From the NCBI GenBank assembly GCA_051656645.1, contig JBOGCH010000006.1, positions 1-34,572 on the forward strand: 34,572 nucleotides of DNA, given 5' to 3'. Below are positions 26,779-34,572 of the stretch, piece after piece. The translations under genes were made by a program, and so were the position numbers. The notes below the pieces were generated by a model, which was given only the letters and a program-made list of their open reading frames with translations, was not told where the DNA came from and did not search any database. The stretch comes from JBOGCH01 sp051656645 (GTDB taxonomy: Bacteria > Bacteroidota > Bacteroidia > Bacteroidales > Marinifilaceae). Numbering within the stretch: position 1 is the first letter of the stretch; each line of letters starts with the position of its first letter.

Positions 26779-26787
26779 TAAATAATT

Positions 26788-27129
26788 ATGAGCGATTTTA
26801 AGATTCTTATTCAGTTATGTACTGATAGTCAAGAACGCCATACCGCGTTGATTAGACACATTGAAAGACTATTGAAGGACATAGACGGTATTGCCATAGA
26901 AGTTGTGGCTCATGGTAAGGGAATTGGATTTCTATTTAAGGGCAATGTATGTGCACATGATATTATTGCTTTAAGCAAAAAAGGCGTGCGGTTCCATGCT
27001 TGTGAAGCTACACTGGCAATGAAAGCTATTGCTAGAGAAACAATACTGGAAGAAGCTATTTTTATTCCGCATGCTATTACTTACATAGTTGTTAGACAGC
27101 ATAGCGGTTGGCCTTATATTAGGGCATAA
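26788..27129 (+). CDS. DsrE-like family protein
   Basis: A 113-residue cytoplasmic protein with the DsrE/DsrF-like pattern: FKILIQLCTDSQERH, VVAHGKGIGFLF, KKGVRFHACEATLAM and the C-terminal VRQHSGWPYIRA. The Cys in FHACEATL sits where many family members have a reactive or conserved Cys. Relatives take part in sulfur relay, but most Bacteroidota members are of unknown function. It is divergent from the radical SAM gene with 67 bases between start codons, and ends at a bidirectional terminator. Confidence 0.85.
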   Translation: MSDFKILIQLCTDSQERHTALIRHIERLLKDIDGIAIEVVAHGKGIGFLFKGNVCAHDIIALSKKGVRFHACEATLAMKAIARETILEEAIFIPHAITYIVVRQHSGWPYIRA

Positions 27130-27139
27130 ATAAAAAATA

Positions 27140-27180
27140 TACATCCCGAAGATTTGTAAATTTACTCTCTTCGGGATGTA
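27140..27180. terminator. Bidirectional terminator between the DsrE-like gene and msrA
   Basis: TACATCCCGAAGA (27140-27152) pairs perfectly with TCTTCGGGATGTA (27168-27180) around a 15-base loop. T-rich sequence follows in both directions. It serves two convergent genes. Confidence 0.88.
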
Positions 27181-27188
27181 CATTTTAT

Positions 27189-27692
27189 TTAATCATTGAA
27201 GCGTTTTACATAACCATGACAATACGGTTGTGTACCTTTACGCGCATAATAATCTTGATGATACTCTTCGGCAGGCCAAAATTTAAGTGTCGGCACTACT
27301 TTTGTAGCAACTTCATATCCTAAGTTCTGCAGCTCCGTTATTACTTTTTGAGCTGTTTCTTGCTGCTGAGGGGACGTGTAATAAATCATCGATACATATT
27401 GTAAGCCGATGTCTGGTCCTTGACCATTGACTTGCGTAGGATCATGGATCTCCATAAACATTTTTACTATTTGCTCATAGCTAACCACGTCAGGATTGAA
27501 GGCAACCTCTACAACTTCAACATCACCATTACCACTACAAACTTGTTGATAGGTAGACTTAGTGTCGTAATTTGCGCTCATGTATCCAGATGTTACGTTG
27601 ATTACACCGTTTAATTTACGCATGTAGTATTCTACACCCCAAAAGCATCCACCACCAAGGTATGCATACTCAATAGATTTACTGTTTTCCAT
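27189..27692 (-). CDS. msrA: Peptide methionine sulfoxide reductase MsrA
   Basis: The 167-residue enzyme reduces methionine-S-sulfoxide in proteins. The catalytic GGCFWG motif has Cys16. Conserved GYMSANYD and EVVEVAFNPDVVSYEQ follow, and a C-terminal Cys158 in QPYCHGYV can act as resolving Cys with thioredoxin. It has no signal peptide, so it is cytoplasmic. Its ATG overlaps the stop codon of the response regulator (TAATG), so it is translationally coupled to the two-component operon. This suggests that the regulator pair and the repair enzyme are expressed together. Confidence 0.96.
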   Translation of the reverse strand: MENSKSIEYAYLGGGCFWGVEYYMRKLNGVINVTSGYMSANYDTKSTYQQVCSGNGDVEVVEVAFNPDVVSYEQIVKMFMEIHDPTQVNGQGPDIGLQYVSMIYYTSPQQQETAQKVITELQNLGYEVATKVVPTLKFWPAEEYHQDYYARKGTQPYCHGYVKRFND

Positions 27693-28381
27693 TACTCAGC
27701 TAATATTAAACGGAAACCGGATCCGTGAACGTTTTCAATCTTAATGCTTTCGTCATCTTTAAAATACTTACGTAATTTTGTGACATAAACGTCCATGCTA
27801 CGCGCTGTAAAATAATCATTTGCTCCCCAAATTTCTGTTAATGCCTTATCGCGAGTAAGTAAGCCATCACGATGTTCAAACAACATAATTAACAACTTAG
27901 CTTCCTTAGGTGTCAGTTTAATATCCGAGTCATTTTTCGAAATCACACGCAATTCAGTGTTAAAATCGTATCCTCCTATTTGAATATTTTTTGGAATCTC
28001 AACTACTTCCTCATGATCACAACGGCTTAAAATTGCTTTAATTTTAAGTATTAGTAGTTCAGAGTCAAACGGCTTTACTATATAATCATCTGCACCAATT
28101 TCATATCCTTGCTTTACATCTTCCTTTAAACTTTTGGCTGTGATGTATACAAATGGGACAGCCGCGTTAAGCTCGCGTATCTTTTTGCCTAGAGTGAAAC
28201 CATCCATCTCTGGCATCATTACATCTAACAAACATAAATCGAACTCATTATTTTTAAATGCCTCTAATCCACTAGCGCCATTAGTACAATGTTCCACATC
28301 GTAATCTGACAACTCAAGATACGATTTTAATACAGAGCCGAAACAAGGATCATCCTCTACTAATAATATTTTATGTGCCAT
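27692..28381 (-). CDS. OmpR-family response regulator (RprY-like)
   Basis: The protein has 229 residues. The receiver domain (1-120) has the acidic pocket Glu9-Asp10-Asp11, phospho-acceptor Asp53 in LLDVMMP, Thr81 and Lys103 (IVKPFD). The C-terminal winged helix has the OmpR pattern LTPKEAKLLIMLFEHRDGLL and ends KIENVHGSGFRLI. It binds DNA when phosphorylated by the kinase encoded 35 bases upstream in the same operon. The overall pattern resembles Bacteroides RprY, but orthology is not proven by sequence alone. It is encoded between the kinase and msrA, with a 1-base overlap with msrA. Confidence 0.93.
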   Translation of the reverse strand: MAHKILLVEDDPCFGSVLKSYLELSDYDVEHCTNGASGLEAFKNNEFDLCLLDVMMPEMDGFTLGKKIRELNAAVPFVYITAKSLKEDVKQGYEIGADDYIVKPFDSELLILKIKAILSRCDHEEVVEIPKNIQIGGYDFNTELRVISKNDSDIKLTPKEAKLLIMLFEHRDGLLTRDKALTEIWGANDYFTARSMDVYVTKLRKYFKDDESIKIENVHGSGFRLILAE

Positions 28382-28416
28382 TACTCTTATGTTTTTTGTT
28401 AGTTAATTATATAATC

Positions 28417-29982
28417 TTATTTTTTCTCAAACACTATTTCTACAGTTGTTCCTTTATCTTTTTTGGAAGATAATAATATCTGACCGTTGTGCATCTCAAC
28501 AATGGTTTTAGCATAGCTAAGGCCAAGCCCAAATCCTTTCACATTATGCACGTTTCCGGTTGGAACGCGATAAAAACGCTTGAATACTTTTCGCTGATTA
28601 TCCTTAGCAATTCCCATACCTTTATCTTCCACTGTAATTGTAAACTTCTTAGAAGAATTATGGGTTGTAACTTTAATATCAGGCGCGTTTACAGAATATT
28701 TTATTGAGTTATCTATTAAGTTACACACCACATTCATTATGTGCACCTCGTCAACATTCATTTGGCAATCCTTATCGCTTAAACGTAGCTTCAATTCGCC
28801 ACCAGCATTTTGTACTTGCAAAATGAAATGCCCCACTGCCTCCCGCACAATCTGATTCATGCTGTGCTCTTCTTTATTTAGATGGAATTCCTTTTTATCC
28901 AACTTAGCCTGCTGCAATATTCGCTCAACATACTTATTCATTCGGTGATTTTCACTCTTAATCATCTCCGTGAACTTCACTACCTGATTTTTATCATTGA
29001 GAACCTTATCCTTCATTATGGCCGACGTTGCTAATGATATTGTTGCAAGGGGCGTTTTAAACTCATGCGTCATGTTATTTATAAAATCATTTTTGATTAC
29101 CGATAACTTTTGCTGACGCATAATGATTAATATAGTAGCAATAAAAACTCCTAACAATCCAAAAACACAAAAACCAGACGCCAAGAACATCCAAGATATG
29201 TTCTGAAATAAAACCGGCTGAACACTGTCAAATTGAACACTCAGAAAGTAATCCTTTTTTACGTAGTCATAAGGGAACAAGTCAACATAGTATAAATTGG
29301 CTGTATTATTTGTTTTTACCTTATTAAGAATATCTCTTTTGGTCAATATCTCATATTGAAAGGGCACGTCAATATTATGCAACTGAAAATAATTGACAAG
29401 TAACGCATTTAAATCAATATGTTCCAAACGCTGCTGTATATCCACGTTTTGAGGATCCTTCTCCTTGACAACGCGTAGCATAAAGTCTCGTAATATTTCA
29501 TTGAATCGTCCATAATAGTTAGTTCCCTTATCATCCTTACTACTAAAGGATAAAGATCGAACGGTTTGCATGATGAACTCCTGATTCACAACCTTCCCTG
29601 CACCTGATCTCGGTACGCCTGGAGCAGTCATTGGCGATACATAACTACGTTCCTTACTCCACCTATTCATGTCATTATGCAATACATCAAATAGACTTCC
29701 TGGAGATAAACCAACTGCATCCGGTCCATTCTCTTGTGCCATAAGTTCGTTATAGCTCTGAATTGTACCTAAATGGTGTTGCATCTCTCTAAGATACTTC
29801 ATGTAGTTAATCTCCTCCACCCTGTTTACCGTCTTATTCAAGACCTCATAAACTTGCGTAGTAAACTTATTTTCCTTCTCCTCAATGGCATACTTTATCC
29901 ATAACCACTGCACAACCACAACAGCAGTAAAAGCGGTCACCATGAACACAAGCAGAAGCTTTATTATCGTTTTCTTTATCAT
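28417..29982 (-). CDS. Sensor histidine kinase (RprX-like)
   Basis: The protein has 521 residues from ATG 29982 (MIKKTIIKLLLVFMV). A longer frame to 30024 would put 14 extra residues before the membrane segment and is less likely. There are two membrane segments, about residues 8-28 and near 270-290 (MFLASGFCVFGLLGVFIA). They flank a periplasmic domain of about 240 residues that I do not recognise. The kinase core has an H-box MTHEFKTP with His306, an N-box MNVVCNLIDNSIKY, a G1 VEDKGMGI and a G2 GFGLGLSY. All are intact. It phosphorylates the response regulator encoded next. Confidence 0.92.
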   Translation of the reverse strand: MIKKTIIKLLLVFMVTAFTAVVVVQWLWIKYAIEEKENKFTTQVYEVLNKTVNRVEEINYMKYLREMQHHLGTIQSYNELMAQENGPDAVGLSPGSLFDVLHNDMNRWSKERSYVSPMTAPGVPRSGAGKVVNQEFIMQTVRSLSFSSKDDKGTNYYGRFNEILRDFMLRVVKEKDPQNVDIQQRLEHIDLNALLVNYFQLHNIDVPFQYEILTKRDILNKVKTNNTANLYYVDLFPYDYVKKDYFLSVQFDSVQPVLFQNISWMFLASGFCVFGLLGVFIATILIIMRQQKLSVIKNDFINNMTHEFKTPLATISLATSAIMKDKVLNDKNQVVKFTEMIKSENHRMNKYVERILQQAKLDKKEFHLNKEEHSMNQIVREAVGHFILQVQNAGGELKLRLSDKDCQMNVDEVHIMNVVCNLIDNSIKYSVNAPDIKVTTHNSSKKFTITVEDKGMGIAKDNQRKVFKRFYRVPTGNVHNVKGFGLGLSYAKTIVEMHNGQILLSSKKDKGTTVEIVFEKK

Positions 29983-30072
29983 TTTTGCACTATAAGTTGC
30001 GTAAAAATAGCAATATTCTTCCACATTATCAACACTGTCCGCACAGCATAAACTACTTATTTAAAACAAAAA

Positions 30073-30090
30073 GGCACCCCGTAGGGTGCC
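30073..30090 (-). terminator. Terminator downstream of the DUF4369 lipoprotein gene
   Basis: GGCACCC (30073-30079) pairs with GGGTGCC (30084-30090) around a four-base loop. On the minus strand TTTTTG follows. It lies about 85 bases after the lipoprotein stop and before the kinase gene. Confidence 0.75.
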
Positions 30091-30118
30091 CAAAAACAAC
30101 TAAGTAATAAAAACGGGA

Positions 30119-30143
30119 AATAAGACCACAATGTGGTCTTATT
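30119..30143. repeat. Palindrome after the DUF4369 gene
   Basis: AATAAGACCACA (30119-30130) and TGTGGTCTTATT (30132-30143) are exact 12-base arms around one base. It lies 31 bases after the stop codon and may be a second, weaker terminator or a message-stabilising hairpin. Confidence 0.6.
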
Positions 30144-30174
30144 CATTAGTAACCACAATTAAATATTGTAGTTA

Positions 30175-30858
30175 TTATCTTAATTGAGATTCTAGAACAG
30201 TATAAATATTACTATTTCTGTTCTCTACACTCATTCGTTTAAACAGTTTCTTTTGCAAATCCAAACTATCTTTTAACTCATCTTTAAGTAAGAATAGAGA
30301 AAGCTCTCTACTTGGATTCTTCTCAACGTTTACTTTTGCAAAAGAAGCACGAGCACGGTCTAAACGCATTTTACGCATTTTGTGTACCTCTAGCATCACT
30401 TCATCTTCTTTTGTCATTTTCTCTTTAGATTCTATTTTTTCAATTTGTTTGACAATAGGCTCTTGAGGTTCTTCATATTTTTCTTTGAATAACTTACGTA
30501 CTTTATTATATTCTAGCTCAATATTAGAACCTTTAACATCAACTTCTGATAAGAATTTTGCTTTACCTTCAATCCAAATTTGGTCTTTTGAATCTACAAT
30601 AAATTCTAATGTATGTTTCCCTAAAATATCAACCCACACACGTCCAGGAAGTTGTAGTTGGTCTGTTTTTAAATTAATCTTACCACCTTCTACATTTTGC
30701 TCTGCCAGCATAGTAAGTCCAGGTTGCCCAGGAATCTCTGCAAATAATTTAACAGGACCATCCAATTCTAAAATCTCTCCTCTAATCAATACAGATTTAG
30801 AATCACATGCACTCAATAAAATTGTGCATAATAATAATAAAATATTAAACTTTTTCAT
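30175..30858 (-). CDS. DUF4369-type lipoprotein without a thioredoxin domain
   Basis: The protein has 227 residues. The signal MKKFNILLLLCTILLSAC ends at a lipobox (LSAC). Then comes the beta-rich domain seen at the N-terminus of many TlpA-like lipoproteins of Bacteroidota: IRGEILELDGPVKLFAEIPG and GKHTLEFIVDSKDQIWIEGK. The second half is a charged helical segment (KYEEPQEPIVKQIEKIESKE onward) as found before the thioredoxin domain in that family. The protein stops there: no WCxxC domain follows and I see no frameshifted remnant in the 30144-30174 gap. It may be a natural short form or a truncation. It has its own promoter (30890-30920), separate from the full-length TlpA-type gene upstream. 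Confidence 0.8.
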   Translation of the reverse strand: MKKFNILLLLCTILLSACDSKSVLIRGEILELDGPVKLFAEIPGQPGLTMLAEQNVEGGKINLKTDQLQLPGRVWVDILGKHTLEFIVDSKDQIWIEGKAKFLSEVDVKGSNIELEYNKVRKLFKEKYEEPQEPIVKQIEKIESKEKMTKEDEVMLEVHKMRKMRLDRARASFAKVNVEKNPSRELSLFLLKDELKDSLDLQKKLFKRMSVENRNSNIYTVLESQLR

Positions 30859-30889
30859 TATGATATAATTTATAACATTTCCTTTCAGG

Positions 30890-30920
30890 CAAATGTAATT
30901 AAAAGCTAGAAAAATACAAT
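30890..30920 (-). promoter_or_regulatory. Promoter of the DUF4369 lipoprotein gene
   Basis: The minus strand has ATTG (30920-30917), a 19-base spacer and TACATTTG (30897-30890). The -7 box fits TAnnTTTG and the -33 differs by one base. Transcription would start near 30883, about 25 bases before the ATG. Confidence 0.65.
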
Positions 30921-30966
30921 AGATTTATTAATTTATTATACAATTTTACTAGCTAAGACATCATTT

Positions 30967-32298
30967 CTATATATTTAATGTATTAAATACATCTCTAATT
31001 GTTCCTGAAGGACGTGGTGCATTGGAATTGATAATAGAACCATCAGGACCTATCAATATAAAACGTGGTACACTTATTATCTTAAATTGCTGAGTGAATT
31101 GACTATATGCATCAACAATTCCATGCGTTCCCTTGTAATTGTATTTATCTAAAAATGCTTCCCACTGCTTTTTATTACTTTCCAAGTCAATCGAAACAGT
31201 TAAAAACTTAATATTTTTGCTTTTATACTCTTCCTCAAGTAAATCTAAGTAAGGTAACTCATTTTTGCATGGAATACACCATGTAGCCCAGACATCGATG
31301 TACAGATATGAACCTTTAAAGTCCTCCAATTTAATATCTCTACCTTCTCTGTCTTTAACACAAAAATCAGGTGCTGGATTTCCTGGCAGTAACTTTTCCC
31401 ACTGTTTTAATAGATCCTCTGTATAATTACGCAGTTTTTCGTCCTTACACTCTTGTCTAAAAACTTTCAATATATAATCCGCATTATTCAATCCATTATT
31501 TTCGTGAATATGCTGAATTACTAACTCTGTAAGCAGAAAATCTCTAACCGACTGATTCGTGATTCGGGATAATATATAGTTTGCCATCCGATTGGTTCTA
31601 TTCATATAGTCACCATCAATGGCCTGAACATTTAAATAATTAATTAGGAATCTTCTGTATTCTAACGATTTTAATAGGCGTTCATTATTTAATGAAAACG
31701 AAGCGAGAAAAGTCCTATAAGCTTCTCCTGGAGCATAGCTTAAATTTTGCTTAACACGAATCTGATACAAAGGATATAAGGAAAATTGCTCAGCAACCAT
31801 ATAACTTATACGCTCCATCTCTAGCTGCGTAAAAGCATCGTCAAAATTCTTCGCTTTAAGCAATTGTTGTTTCTCCTCAACAAGCTCCTTCATTTTTCTG
31901 ACAAAATCATCCTCCTCGAGATTATAGAACTCCCTATCAAAGAAAACTGAAACCTCTTGCTCCTTCAAATATCTATTAATACTCGCCAAAGATCCTCTAA
32001 AATACAGAGATGATACAAAATTCTGAGCATCACCATAGATCTCCAATTCCTGTCCGGGAACAAGATACAAATTCAGCGAATTGTTTAATAAAGTAGCATA
32101 TCCACTTTCTTTCAGAGAAATAACTCCATTAAAATGAAAATCTTCGTCTAACTCAAATTTATAGACACTATCCTCAACCCAAATATTAATAATGGAATCG
32201 CCATTCTCAATCCTCCCACTAATCGTCACCGTATTAGTTTGAGAACATGAATAACAAAATCCCACCACACACAATATATACAATATCAGTCTACTCAT
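30967..32298 (-). CDS. TlpA-family thiol-disulfide lipoprotein
   Basis: The protein has 443 residues. The signal peptide MSRLILYILCVVGFCYSC ends at a lipid-modified Cys candidate (CYSC). An N-terminal DUF4369-like beta domain is followed by an alpha-helical middle part (about residues 100-300) and a C-terminal thioredoxin domain from about 305. The redox motif is WCIPC with Cys341 and Cys344, and the cis-proline is in SVPRF. It is expected in the periplasm, facing either membrane, where it would reduce disulfides of envelope or cytochrome-maturation proteins. No partner gene such as a DsbD is in the window. The gene has a -7 box at 32350-32357. Confidence 0.92.
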   Translation of the reverse strand: MSRLILYILCVVGFCYSCSQTNTVTISGRIENGDSIINIWVEDSVYKFELDEDFHFNGVISLKESGYATLLNNSLNLYLVPGQELEIYGDAQNFVSSLYFRGSLASINRYLKEQEVSVFFDREFYNLEEDDFVRKMKELVEEKQQLLKAKNFDDAFTQLEMERISYMVAEQFSLYPLYQIRVKQNLSYAPGEAYRTFLASFSLNNERLLKSLEYRRFLINYLNVQAIDGDYMNRTNRMANYILSRITNQSVRDFLLTELVIQHIHENNGLNNADYILKVFRQECKDEKLRNYTEDLLKQWEKLLPGNPAPDFCVKDREGRDIKLEDFKGSYLYIDVWATWCIPCKNELPYLDLLEEEYKSKNIKFLTVSIDLESNKKQWEAFLDKYNYKGTHGIVDAYSQFTQQFKIISVPRFILIGPDGSIINSNAPRPSGTIRDVFNTLNI

Positions 32299-32349
32299 CT
32301 TCTAGTCATTAAAATCGTCGTAAATTCTCGCGCACCATTCTACACAACA

Positions 32350-32357
32350 CAAATATA
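32350..32357 (-). promoter_or_regulatory. -7 box of the TlpA-type gene
   Basis: The minus strand reads TATATTTG, matching TAnnTTTG, 52 bases before the ATG at 32298. No -33 TTTG is seen. Confidence 0.45.
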
Positions 32358-32438
32358 CATAAACAATAAAATTGGAGCTGTTAAAAAAAATGCAAAATAA
32401 TAACTAGTCAATGCATAAAAATGTATCAATAATACGAA

Positions 32439-33659
32439 CTAATTCTCAACGGCAAAATGATTATTAATTTTTTTCACAACCTCTTTATCTTTCCTATACC
32501 GATGATAATAAGGCGTTGCCACAAATCTAAATACAAAGAATGCTACTAAAACAAGGGCTAAACCAAGCGCATATGATACCGTATAGCTGAAAACTTCGGC
32601 TATCTGACCTCCAACTAGAACACCAACACCTATCCCAAAGTCCCAAGCTATAAAATATGTGGAGTTTGCTGTACCCCGCTGATTATGATTTGCCATAGAA
32701 ACAAACATAGCCTGCGCACCAGGAGAAACAAAACCATATCCAGCACCCAAAACAAAAGCAGAAAGGAAGAAACTCAAACTGTGATGAATAGCAATAAATG
32801 GAACATATCCAGCCAAAAGCAACAGTATCCCAATGTTTATCACTTTAGTAAGCTCTCCTTTGGCCATCAATGACGATGAAAATAATCTAGACGACACCAA
32901 ACCAATAGCCAGAAAAATAAAAAATAATCCCGTGCCTGAAACTATACCTACCTCATTAGTACCATACAATGCAACATAAGTAGACAACAAACCATAGCTA
33001 AAAGATATCAACGATAAAGCAATTGCTCCAGGCGTACCACAAAGTAAAAAGAACCGATCCAACGATATTGGCTCGCGTTTGACAGTCTGTTTTTTCTCTG
33101 TCTTAATCAAACAGGACATGAGCAAGCCAAGTACTCCAGCGACAAGTGCAGAGGTAAAAATTGCAGTATAATTTTTGTAACCATCATACAGAAATAATGA
33201 AAACATTGGCCCTACAGCCATAGCAACATTCGTCGATATACCAAAATAGCCTATACCCTCATTTCTTCTTGATGATGGCATAATATCAATCGCTACAGTC
33301 GAATTCGAAATCGTTACTAGTCCAAAAGCCAGTCCATGCGTTGCTCGTACCAACGCAAACATCAATAGTGTCCCGGCAAACAAATATCCACAAAAATATA
33401 CTACAAAACAAGCGTAAGTAAATAATAGCATCGGCTTACGCTCATAAAAATCAACTAAAAATCCCCCAAATGGGCGAATTAATAATGCTGTTAACGTATA
33501 GCTAGCCAATACAAAACCTATATACGCGTTGCTAGCATTAAACTGCTCCAACATATACATAGGGAGCACCGGTAACAATAAATAGAATGCAAAAAAGAGA
33601 AGAAAATTTGCCAAAAAAGCAAATACAAAATTCCTATTAAACAAAGGCTCGTATCGCAT
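32439..33659 (-). CDS. MFS transporter
   Basis: The protein has 406 residues with twelve predicted membrane segments. It shows the MFS loop 2-3 motif in the form RPFGGFLVDFYERKP, and VRATHGLAFG in the fourth helix. The general layout is of drug/sugar efflux members (arabinose efflux permease class). The substrate is unknown. It is single, with a -7 box at 33698-33705. The C-terminal tail is basic and cytoplasmic. Confidence 0.9.
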   Translation of the reverse strand: MRYEPLFNRNFVFAFLANFLLFFAFYLLLPVLPMYMLEQFNASNAYIGFVLASYTLTALLIRPFGGFLVDFYERKPMLLFTYACFVVYFCGYLFAGTLLMFALVRATHGLAFGLVTISNSTVAIDIMPSSRRNEGIGYFGISTNVAMAVGPMFSLFLYDGYKNYTAIFTSALVAGVLGLLMSCLIKTEKKQTVKREPISLDRFFLLCGTPGAIALSLISFSYGLLSTYVALYGTNEVGIVSGTGLFFIFLAIGLVSSRLFSSSLMAKGELTKVINIGILLLLAGYVPFIAIHHSLSFFLSAFVLGAGYGFVSPGAQAMFVSMANHNQRGTANSTYFIAWDFGIGVGVLVGGQIAEVFSYTVSYALGLALVLVAFFVFRFVATPYYHRYRKDKEVVKKINNHFAVEN

Positions 33660-33697
33660 AACTATAAAAATAAATGAACATTAAAAAAATTAGGATG

Positions 33698-33705
33698 CAA
33701 AGTTA
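33698..33705 (-). promoter_or_regulatory. -7 box of the MFS gene
   Basis: The minus strand reads TAACTTTG, matching TAnnTTTG, 39 bases before the ATG at 33659. No clear -33 element is seen. Confidence 0.5.
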
Positions 33706-33815
33706 GCAAATAATGTTAATTCACACTCTAAAACAACATAATTCATTCTCGTAATTAATTTATATCAAGATAACTACATATTATATGACAATAGCACATA
33801 CTACATACAACTCTC

Positions 33816-33858
33816 ATACCTTGCGCCAAGGGTACTGCCACAAGGTGATGTATAGACA
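33816..33858 (-). other. Decayed 5S-like unit B
   Basis: CTTGCG (33820-33825), a 13-base loop and CACAAGGTG (33839-33847) form a hairpin like that of unit A. It is followed by TGTATAGACAC, which resembles the 5' end of the 5S gene at 34115-34124. The rest of the 5S is missing. Together with unit A and the real 5S it forms a tandem series with a similar spacing. Confidence 0.55.
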
Positions 33859-33894
33859 CAAAAAAAGAGAGTCGAAACTTACGTTCCAACTCTC
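33859..33894 (-). terminator. Terminator after 5S-like unit A
   Basis: GAGAGTCGAAAC (33867-33878) pairs with GTTCCAACTCTC (33883-33894) and a T run follows on the minus strand. It is nearly the same as the terminator of the real 5S gene (33976-34011), so both came from one duplication. Confidence 0.8.
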
Positions 33895-33897
33895 TCA

Positions 33898-33975
33898 GCA
33901 ATTCGGCGTCGACCTACATCGTATCTCCTTGGCACCTTGCGCCAATGGTACTGCCGCAAAGTGATGTATGGATAC
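33898..33975 (-). other. Decayed 5S-like unit A
   Basis: The 3' end of the real 5S gene is repeated here (ATTCGGCGTCGACCTACA at 33901-33918, compare 34018-34035). Next comes CACCTTGCG (33933-33941), a 13-base loop and CGCAAAGTG (33955-33963). The loop is the reverse complement, with one mismatch, of the loop in the real 5S (34049-34061). Most of the 5S middle is missing. Confidence 0.6.
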
Positions 33976-34011
33976 AAAAAAAAGAGAGTCGAAACTTACG
34001 TTTCAACTCTC
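33976..34011 (-). terminator. Terminator of the rRNA operon
   Basis: GAGAGTCGAAAC (33984-33995) pairs with GTTTCAACTCTC (34000-34011) with one wobble. On the minus strand a run of eight T follows. It starts about 10 bases after the 5S 3' end. Confidence 0.9.
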
Positions 34012-34019
34012 TCGGTAAT

Positions 34020-34126
<107 letters not shown>

Positions 34127-34184
34127 TTTAATATCTTTAGTTCATGTTTTGATATGCTCGGAATGTTAACAAATATATAAACCA

Positions 34185-34572
<388 letters not shown>

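Overview
The window looks like chromosomal DNA of a low-GC member of the Bacteroidota, most likely order Bacteroidales. The signs are -7 promoter boxes of the form TAnnTTTG (one with a perfect -33 TTTG at 19-nt spacing, at 625-655), no clear Shine-Dalgarno sequences, a PCMD-domain secreted protein, DUF4369/TlpA lipoproteins and an RprXY-like two-component pair. No genus can be named from the sequence alone.

Layout. 1-600 holds the 3' end of tRNA-Ser(GCT) and two identical tRNA-Pro(TGG) genes in inverted orientation, with a decayed transposase 3' end between them. 967-1962 is a secreted PCMD-domain protein. 2358-17850 is a seven-gene plus-strand cluster: ABC ATPase, very large ABC-2 permease with a degenerate M1-peptidase-like region and a golvesin-like C-terminus, TolC-type outer membrane channel, periplasmic adaptor, RND permease, a 1580-residue RND permease fused to an ABC ATPase, and a small ABC-2-type permease. 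A hairpin terminator closes it. The rest is mostly minus strand: NhaA, a DUF748/AsmA-like protein, a divergent K+-channel-like protein (plus), a DUF6582-like small protein, a guanine/hypoxanthine-type NCS2 permease, a radical SAM protein, a DsrE-like protein (plus), MsrA with a response regulator and histidine kinase, two DUF4369/TlpA-type lipoproteins, an MFS transporter, and finally 5S rRNA and the 3' end of 23S rRNA on the minus strand, followed by two decayed 5S-like units.

How the genes work together. The 2358-17850 cluster encodes every part expected for both a tripartite RND pump (outer membrane channel, adaptor, two RND permeases) and an ABC transporter (two nucleotide-binding domains, two membrane subunits). 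The two engines are joined in one polypeptide. In that fusion the first strand and likely A-loop of the ATPase are separated from Walker A by about 170 residues containing several membrane segments. This is the most unusual thing in the window. I infer a proton- and ATP-coupled envelope export machine, or an ABC module that gates or powers an RND pump; the substrate cannot be read from the sequence. The other genes look like ordinary housekeeping or stress genes: ion homeostasis (NhaA), purine uptake, methionine sulfoxide repair linked to a two-component system, and thiol-disulfide lipoproteins.
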